Below are positions 1-5,160 of a stretch of DNA of 6,627 nt, piece by piece. Position 1 is the stretch's first letter; each line of letters opens with the position of its first letter. This stretch comes from an uncultured Porphyromonadaceae bacterium (lineage in GTDB: Bacteria; Bacteroidota; Bacteroidia; Bacteroidales; CAMTPD01). The notes beneath the pieces are model-generated. The model did not search any database and was not told where the DNA came from. It saw only the letters and a list, made by a program, of their open reading frames with translations. The translations under genes and the position numbers were made by a program. The stretch covers positions 1-6,627 of the forward strand of contig CAMTPD010000085.1 in NCBI GenBank assembly GCA_947074265.1. Direction: 5' to 3'.

Positions 1-48
1 CGAGATTCTCCGGAGTGACTGGAGTTCAGACGTGTGCTCTTCCGATCT
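1..48 (+). other. Illumina TruSeq adapter remnant (not genomic)
   Basis: Positions 15-48 match the standard TruSeq index/read-2 adapter, including its end GCTCTTCCGATCT. They are preceded by CGAGAT (1-6), the end of the P7 flow-cell sequence, and by an 8-base index TCTCCGGA (7-14). That index is the reverse complement of the i7 index I recall as D702 (TCCGGAGA). This is untrimmed library sequence at the contig edge. It supplies a spurious GTG start and five false residues (MLFRS) to the first reading frame, so real sequence begins at 49. Confidence 0.97.
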
Positions 49-1812
49 GTTGTCAAATACAACAACCTCACTACCGAGGCTGAAAAACAAAAGGCATTCG
101 ACTTGCACATGAAAGCTTTCTCCGACTACAAAGTATCCCCTTATAGTCCCTTCGAACGCACACCTATCCACGAAACCGTTACCGGAGTAGATTGGAAAGG
201 TGGTTTCTTCGACAGCAAAGAGAAGCATTCGGGCAAATACGCCTATATGGTGGTAGACAAATCGTATACTGAGAATACAGAAGCTTCATTGCGTAACTTA
301 CAACCCGTGCAAGGCGGCAAAGCTCACAATCTACAATGGTGGGCAAAATCGAAAGATGCAGATCAGCCATTTGTTATCGGTGTAGAATGCTACGATAAGA
401 ACGACTCACTCATTTGGTTCGAAAACAGATACGAAGAATTTCGCGCTTCGAACGAGTGGAAAAGCTATTCACTTCCACTCGGAAACCTTACGCCGGAAAC
501 GGCCTCTATCATGATTCGTCTATATCCGTCGAAGCGCACAGCCATTGGCGAAGGTCACGGCACCGTATGGTTCGACGACTTTGTTCTCTCCACAACCGAC
601 AAAGGAGAAGCAGCCAAAGCTTGGACACAAGGAGACAATGGAGTGGCAAGTTCCGACAACTCGGATACAAGCAACAAAGAAACTTCCGAAAACCTATTGG
701 CATGCGGAGGCTTTGAAGTAGATGTAAACAAAATAGATATCCAGCTCGACTTTACCGACTTCAACAAGGCGGCAAAGAAGTATTTCGACGGATACGGCTT
801 TAACGGACACCGCCTACAACTCAAAGGTCTTGGCGGAGGTACCTATTTCAGCAGCGAAGGGGGTGTATTCGAAGGTTTTGCACAAGGCACGGAAGAGTAC
901 GATCGCTTGATGGAACGCTACCTAAAGCAAATAGAGGCGAACCTCGTTGCTACCGGAATGATTGGCAAAGAGTATATCTACTGGTTTGACGAACCCAACG
1001 AGTCGAACTATCCGTTTATATATGAAACGCATAAAATGCTAAAGAAGCATGCGCCTAAACTAACCACATTCCTTACCGAACACATTGCAGGACAAGACAT
1101 CTCGGATGTAACCGACATCTCTTGTACCATTTGGCATAAGCTCGATCACGAAAAGGCAAAGAAAATGCACGAAAAAGGGCAAGAATATTGGTCATACTTA
1201 TGTTGCTGGCCAAAGTCGCCTTGGATCTCGGAGTTTATAGACCACGACGCGGTAAACTTCCGCATGTGGATTTGGGCATCGTATGTGCACCATCTCAAGG
1301 GAATATTAATCTGGGAATCTACATACTGGAATTCTCCGGAAGCCTCTCCAATAGGCAAGTTGCAAAATCCTTGGCAGGAAGCCATGTCTTGGGTTACCGG
1401 TTACGGATGGGTACAAGGCAAACAAACGGTTTGGGGCAATGGCGACGGACGTATGTTCTATCCTGAAAACAGAGATGTAAACAACGACAAACAAGTCTAC
1501 AACAACGAAGCTGTTCCGTCTATTCGTCTCGAGACGCTTCGCGACGGTATCGAAGATTACGAGTACATGATGAAGTTGGAACAACTCATTCAAGAAGCTC
1601 CTAAATCAAAAGCCTCACAAGTGGCCAAAGCCAAAAAGTTGCTTTCAATACCAAAGTCGATCTATACCGACGAACAAACTTACAACAAAGATCCGCAAGC
1701 CATTTTACAATATCGTAAAAAGCTGGCAGAAGCAATTCTTTCACTTCAGAAGTATATAGGATTATCCTTTAATAAACAAGCCATCAGTCTTCTTTACCAT
1801 AAAGAAGATTGA
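49..1812 (+). CDS. GH123/DUF4091-family glycoside hydrolase with an inserted carbohydrate-binding-like domain, N-terminus missing
   Basis: Probable secreted or periplasmic glycosidase. Characterised GH123 enzymes are beta-N-acetylgalactosaminidases acting by substrate-assisted catalysis with an adjacent Asp-Glu pair. Counting the codon at 49 as residue 1, that pair is visible as D314-E315 in YWFDEPNE (codons 988-993). The family's C-terminal signature, LRDGIEDYEYMMKL, lies near residues 497-510. Residues about 46-182 look like a beta-sandwich binding module (GKYAYMVV, LQWWAKS, WKSYSLPL, TVWFDDFVLS). A Ser/Asn/Thr-rich linker (about 195-215) leads back into the catalytic fold, so the module appears inserted within the enzyme. 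The 587 residues lack a start codon and signal peptide because the gene enters from the contig edge. The last 11 or so codons lie in a terminator hairpin. The family call is firm by motif; the substrate is inferred. Confidence 0.85.
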   Translation, partial: VVKYNNLTTEAEKQKAFDLHMKAFSDYKVSPYSPFERTPIHETVTGVDWKGGFFDSKEKHSGKYAYMVVDKSYTENTEASLRNLQPVQGGKAHNLQWWAKSKDADQPFVIGVECYDKNDSLIWFENRYEEFRASNEWKSYSLPLGNLTPETASIMIRLYPSKRTAIGEGHGTVWFDDFVLSTTDKGEAAKAWTQGDNGVASSDNSDTSNKETSENLLACGGFEVDVNKIDIQLDFTDFNKAAKKYFDGYGFNGHRLQLKGLGGGTYFSSEGGVFEGFAQGTEEYDRLMERYLKQIEANLVATGMIGKEYIYWFDEPNESNYPFIYETHKMLKKHAPKLTTFLTEHIAGQDISDVTDISCTIWHKLDHEKAKKMHEKGQEYWSYLCCWPKSPWISEFIDHDAVNFRMWIWASYVHHLKGILIWESTYWNSPEASPIGKLQNPWQEAMSWVTGYGWVQGKQTVWGNGDGRMFYPENRDVNNDKQVYNNEAVPSIRLETLRDGIEDYEYMMKLEQLIQEAPKSKASQVAKAKKLLSIPKSIYTDEQTYNKDPQAILQYRKKLAEAILSLQKYIGLSFNKQAISLLYHKED

Positions 1813-1827
1813 TGGCTTGTCCTTTTT
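1776..1827 (+). terminator. Strong intrinsic terminator after the glycosidase gene
   Basis: The arm at 1776-1796 pairs with 1800-1820: 11 bp (ACAAGCCATCA/TGATGGCTTGT), one G-T wobble, then 9 bp (TCTTCTTTA/TAAAGAAGA), closed by a CCA loop at 1797-1799. CC and five T (1823-1827) follow. The stop codon TGA (1810-1812) lies inside the descending arm. The complementary strand has TTTATT after the stem, so weak bidirectional action is possible. Confidence 0.92.
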
Positions 1828-1893
1828 AGAAACTACAACTCTTTTCTAAAAAAGCCTCAAGTAGAATTTATAAAATACTGATTTACAGTAAAT

Positions 1894-1981
1894 AAAACCT
1901 AGTTTAGTTTTTACAAAAACCTTACTAGGTTTTCAAAAAAACCATGCATGGTTTTTAGAAGAACCATGCATAGTTCTGAAA
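1894..1981. repeat. Four tandem palindromes with an exact 22-bp period
   Basis: Four consecutive 22-bp units (1894-1915, 1916-1937, 1938-1959, 1960-1981) follow the pattern AAAACC-N6-GGTTTT-N4. Palindrome centres fall at 1902.5, 1924.5, 1946.5 and 1968.5. Unit 3 lies in a perfect 20-bp palindrome (1937-1956). Unit 2 has 7-bp arms around TACT. Unit 4 has compensated changes (AGAAC/GTTCT) with one mismatch, and unit 1 is the most degraded. The six central bases differ (TAGTTT, TTACTA, ATGCAT, ATGCAT) while the flanks hold. A looser inverted repeat (TACTG/CAGTA, 1876-1890) precedes the array out of register. The array lies between the terminator and the phosphoesterase promoter. Possible roles are protein binding, RNA structure or a small mobile repeat; I cannot choose among them. 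Confidence 0.85.
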
Positions 1982-2063
1982 CGAACGTTATGAGGCTCAA
2001 AAATCGAACAAATCGAGTACGTCTAACGGCTATTTATTGTTTTCAAATTAGCAATGAAGTTAT

Positions 2064-2071
2064 TATCTTTG
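2064..2071 (+). promoter_or_regulatory. Bacteroidetes-type -7 element upstream of the phosphoesterase pair
   Basis: TATCTTTG matches the Bacteroidetes -7 consensus TAnnTTTG and ends 18 bases before the ATG at 2090. No good TTG sits at the usual -33 distance; the nearest, 2037-2039, is 24 bases upstream instead of about 19-21. If active, transcription would start near 2077-2080. That would exclude the ATG at 2054 as the translation start. Short motifs like this also arise by chance. Confidence 0.45.
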
Positions 2072-2089
2072 AACTTCAACTTGATACCT

Positions 2090-3220
2090 ATGAAAACGTT
2101 CTTTATTGTTGTTATACTAATCTATGCTTTGGCTAGTTTCTATTTATTTCAGCGCGGTTGGAAACTTCTTTCGGCACTGAAACCATTGCGTGTAGCTTAT
2201 GTTCCGTTGTTCCTTATCGTCTCGATATTGCCTTTCTGCCAATTTTTTCTTGCTAAGCTTGGTATTGCACCTTCACAAGGTCATATTGTATATGAAGTAG
2301 GGAATACTTGGTTGGTTGCTTTCCTCTATTTTTTGTTGCAAGCTATATTGGTCGATTTCTTTTTGATCATCGGAAAAATGACAGGCATCCGTAACAACTG
2401 GATTGTTGATAACAAACGTCAAGCGAAAATTAGCGCGCTACTTATTTCCGTTATAATTACTACGGCTACAATGATTTATGGATACATAAACTACAGTAAT
2501 CCGACAATAACACCTCTCAACATAGCTGTTAATAACTCTACCTATAAAGGTCAAAAACTACGCATTGCTGCCATCAGTGATGTGCATCTCGGTTACGGTA
2601 CCGATGCTGCCCGCATGACCGGTTATATAAACCAAATCAATGCACTTAAACCTGACGTTATTGTAATAGCAGGTGATATGATCGACAACTCGGTAGTTCC
2701 TCTTTATGACCAGAACATGCAAGAGGTACTTAATAAGCTTGATGCACCCCTTGGTGTATGGGCTATTCCGGGCAATCATGAGTATATTGCCGGCATCAAC
2801 GAATCGGAAGAATTCTACAAACAAACAAAGATCAAATTTTTACGTGATGCTTCTGTTGAACTTACCGAAGGTATATGGATTACAGGACGCGACGACCGTC
2901 ACAACAAAGACCGCAAATCTATTGACGAATTGATAAGTCGTGTTCCCGAAGACGTAGTTAAGATTGTACTTGATCACCAGCCTTATGATTTGCAAAATAC
3001 AGCAGATGCGAATGTAGACTTGCAAGTGAGTGGGCATACACATTTAGGACAAATTTGGCCTGTTTCACTTTTAGTAAAGCAACTTTACGAACTGCCTTAT
3101 GGTTATGAAAAAAGAAATAAGACTCATTTTTATGTAAGTTCCGGATTATCTCTTTGGGGGCCTCCTTTTAGAATAGGAACAAACTCCGAAGTGGTTTGTA
3201 TTGATCTGGACGTGAAATAA
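2090..3220 (+). CDS. Membrane-anchored calcineurin-like metallophosphoesterase (YkuE-like), first of a tandem pair
   Basis: A 376-residue protein with four predicted membrane helices (about 3-20, 34-55, 72-96, 114-133) and a C-terminal phosphoesterase domain of the YkuE type. All metal-binding blocks are present: DVH (164-166), GDMID (195-199), GNHE (228-231), DHQ (295-297) and GHTH (315-318), so it should be an active two-metal hydrolase. Relatives hydrolyse phosphoester or pyrophosphate bonds, in some cases of lipid precursors; the substrate here is unknown. An in-frame ATG at 2054 would add 12 residues. I prefer 2090 because MKTFFIVV then aligns with MKVFLQSI of the paralogue, lengths match (376 and 377), and the promoter-like element lies between the two ATGs. 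Only 28 bases separate it from the next gene, suggesting co-transcription. Confidence 0.92.
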   Translation: MKTFFIVVILIYALASFYLFQRGWKLLSALKPLRVAYVPLFLIVSILPFCQFFLAKLGIAPSQGHIVYEVGNTWLVAFLYFLLQAILVDFFLIIGKMTGIRNNWIVDNKRQAKISALLISVIITTATMIYGYINYSNPTITPLNIAVNNSTYKGQKLRIAAISDVHLGYGTDAARMTGYINQINALKPDVIVIAGDMIDNSVVPLYDQNMQEVLNKLDAPLGVWAIPGNHEYIAGINESEEFYKQTKIKFLRDASVELTEGIWITGRDDRHNKDRKSIDELISRVPEDVVKIVLDHQPYDLQNTADANVDLQVSGHTHLGQIWPVSLLVKQLYELPYGYEKRNKTHFYVSSGLSLWGPPFRIGTNSEVVCIDLDVK

Positions 3221-3248
3221 GCCTGTTTAGACACCTAGTATCATACGT

Positions 3249-4382
3249 ATGAAAGTTTTCTTACAATCCATTTTTGCTCAAATACTTTTCACTGCATACA
3301 TTGCCTTGCGTGGCTATCAGGCTTTGCCTCCTCGTAAAGGGATTCGCATACCATATCTTGCTGCAATCGGAGCTGAAGTTGGTTTGTATTTTTTCGGATA
3401 TATATTTCGGAAAGAACTGCCCGATGTTGTAATGACTACTATACAGTATATCTGTAATACATGGTATATTGCATCAATTTATATTGTAATGATGCTTGTT
3501 GTTTTTGATCTACTCAGACTCTCTAACAAGCTTTTCAAGGTATTTCCAAAATGGATTCACGATCATTATTCGCGTGTAAAACGGATTTTGTTTGTACTCG
3601 TTTGCCTTGTTACTACAGGGCTTATGATCTCGGGCTACCACAATGTTACCAATCCCATTGTTCGAAATGTGTACATCACCATACCCAAACAAGCTAAAGG
3701 TATCGATAGCATGACCATAGCCTTGGTATCGGACATCCACTTGGGCGAAGTAGTGAATCGCAAACTATTTGAGAAACAAGTTGCTTTGATTAATTCTTTG
3801 CATCCTGATATGGTAGTGATGGTGGGCGATATCATCGACTACGATATGCACTACCCAAAGAAAGAGCACATGGAGGAAGTATTTCGTCAGATTGTTGCAC
3901 CCATGGGTGTATATGCTGTGAAGGGCAACCACGAGTACCGGGCAAACTATATCGACAAGGAAAAGTGGTTGAGAAGTACGGGAATTACATTGCTAACCGA
4001 TTCGGTTGCCATGCCTGATAGTGCTTTTTATCTTGTAGGAAGGGAAGATCGAGTAAACGTAAAACGAAAATCGCTGAATACGTTATTAACGGATGTGGAC
4101 AAGACGCTTCCGGTGATTGTTCTCGACCATCAACCCGAAGCTTGGGGAGAAATGTTGATGAATGGTATTGATCTTGGTCTACATGGTCATACACACGACG
4201 GACAAATCTGGCCTTATAAGTATGTAATAGAAGCAGTACATAAGCATGCTTATGGTTATTATCGCGAAGGAAATACACAGTTTTACACTTCATCAGGTAT
4301 CGGAGTGGCGGGCCCACCCTATAGGATAGGCACGCGTTCCGAAGTTATTTTATTGCATATTCACTTTACTTCTTCTCAGTAG
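3249..4382 (+). CDS. Membrane-anchored calcineurin-like metallophosphoesterase (YkuE-like), second of a tandem pair
   Basis: A 377-residue paralogue of the preceding gene, collinear with it from first to last residue. Predicted membrane helices lie at about 5-20, 36-53, 68-88 and 112-130, followed by the catalytic domain. The metal-binding blocks are intact: DIH (162-164), GDIID (193-197), GNHE (226-229), DHQ (293-295) and GHTH (313-316). Both proteins share the C-terminal strand pattern GPP(F/Y)RIGT(N/R)SEV. The membrane parts diverge far more than the catalytic parts, suggesting an old duplication with possibly different substrates or partners. No promoter-like element or terminator was found in the 28-base gap upstream, so it probably shares the first gene's transcript. 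Its last 17 bases overlap the end of the convergent protease gene. Confidence 0.92.
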   Translation: MKVFLQSIFAQILFTAYIALRGYQALPPRKGIRIPYLAAIGAEVGLYFFGYIFRKELPDVVMTTIQYICNTWYIASIYIVMMLVVFDLLRLSNKLFKVFPKWIHDHYSRVKRILFVLVCLVTTGLMISGYHNVTNPIVRNVYITIPKQAKGIDSMTIALVSDIHLGEVVNRKLFEKQVALINSLHPDMVVMVGDIIDYDMHYPKKEHMEEVFRQIVAPMGVYAVKGNHEYRANYIDKEKWLRSTGITLLTDSVAMPDSAFYLVGREDRVNVKRKSLNTLLTDVDKTLPVIVLDHQPEAWGEMLMNGIDLGLHGHTHDGQIWPYKYVIEAVHKHAYGYYREGNTQFYTSSGIGVAGPPYRIGTRSEVILLHIHFTSSQ

Positions 4383-5139
4383 GCTGGCTTGCCTCAGCTG
4401 GCTTCGCCATTTCTACCGGAGCAGAAAGTGTTTTGTCGTACAATGCTTGGTTTGACAAAACTTCAAGCGCTTTTTGAAGTTCATTGTCAATCTTCAACGA
4501 TTGTATCATCTCTCCCTTTTGGAAGTAATAACGTTTCGCAATCTCTAATGAAATCAACTGCTTGATTTGATCTTTAAACTTATCAAGGTCGCGATCGAGA
4601 TTTGGTTGAAGTTTCTCTTCGAGAGCTTTAAACTCTGGTGAGGCCACATCCATGTATCCTTCGATCTCAGCAATATCTTTCAAGTTCTTCAACGCTTTCT
4701 CGCTTTGACGATCATAAGAGAATTTACGCCCTTTCATGAATTGTTTAAATCCATCGTAATCTTCGTCTGTAAATACAAACTCTTCAATCGGCGCAATTTG
4801 TTTATGCTTGCTGGTCCAGTCGTTTACAAAGTCGAAGATTTCATTATTCATCACCAAATAATACGAAATAGTAGGTTGCTTTGGCGACTCTACTTTGAAG
4901 TCGGGAACAATACCACCACCATCGCGCACAGGTCTTCCTGCTGCGGTATGGAATACTGTTGTCAAGCTATCCGGCACTTTCGATACGCTTCCGTCGGGGT
5001 TACGATGCGAGTAGTCGATTGCTTGTATGCAACGTCCGCTCGGAATGTAATACTTCGAAATGGTAACCTTAAGGCTTCCGTTGTATGGCAAGTCACGTGT
5101 CGATTGCACCAAACCTTTACCAAAGGTACGATCTCCAGT
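4366..5139 (-). CDS. C-terminal half of an S41 (CtpA/Prc-type) processing protease, truncated at the chimeric junction
   Basis: Reading from the junction, the protein starts with GDRTFGKGLVQSTR and continues with YYIPSGRCIQAID and GRPVRDGGGIVPDF, all hallmarks of the S41 carboxyl-terminal processing proteases. The Lys of TFGKG is the expected general base of the Ser-Lys dyad. The nucleophile Ser, normally some 25 residues earlier in an SASEI-like motif, is absent, as are the PDZ domain and signal peptide. What follows is the long helical, Lys/Glu-rich C-terminal extension (ISLEIAKRYYFQKGE) typical of Bacteroidales members, ending in a low-complexity Ala/Pro/Lys tail. In the source bacterium this is presumably an intact periplasmic protease. 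The left end is sound (TAA, 4366-4368); the right boundary is estimated to within about 10 bases. Confidence 0.88.
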   Translation of the reverse strand, partial: TGDRTFGKGLVQSTRDLPYNGSLKVTISKYYIPSGRCIQAIDYSHRNPDGSVSKVPDSLTTVFHTAAGRPVRDGGGIVPDFKVESPKQPTISYYLVMNNEIFDFVNDWTSKHKQIAPIEEFVFTDEDYDGFKQFMKGRKFSYDRQSEKALKNLKDIAEIEGYMDVASPEFKALEEKLQPNLDRDLDKFKDQIKQLISLEIAKRYYFQKGEMIQSLKIDNELQKALEVLSNQALYDKTLSAPVEMAKPAEASQPTEKK

Positions 5140-5160
5140 ATCAATTCCTGGTGATTTTAT
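5134..5160. other. Junction between bacterial and eukaryotic sequence
   Basis: On the minus strand, PH-domain coding (ending WIKYLSCAIVYCLFMHQLDK) passes within a few codons into S41 protease coding (GDRTFGKG). The likely switch is at 5137-5145, inside codons reading G-I-D-T. The residues expected before TFGKG in an S41 protease (an SASEI helix and a QDLDR-like loop) are missing, and G+C content drops on the eukaryotic side. The frame stays open across the join, which has a one-in-three chance. No insertion sequence, repeat or integration site is visible. I read this as an amplification or assembly chimera. Confidence 0.8.

Noticed and set aside
1894..1981. CRISPR array
   Set aside because: The units are 22 bp without unique spacers of constant length, each unit is itself a palindrome, and no cas genes are present.
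1948..2136. 62-residue plus-strand open frame starting within the palindrome array
   Set aside because: It starts in repeat sequence, has no recognisable protein character, and overlaps the phosphoesterase start in another frame.
4705..5154. 149-residue plus-strand open frame opposite the protease
   Set aside because: It is the antisense shadow of the S41 coding sequence, with no protein family features and no initiation context.
5134..5160. Horizontal transfer or mobile-element insertion joining the two parts
   Set aside because: No repeats, transposase, tRNA or target duplication flank the join, and both genes are cut mid-domain.
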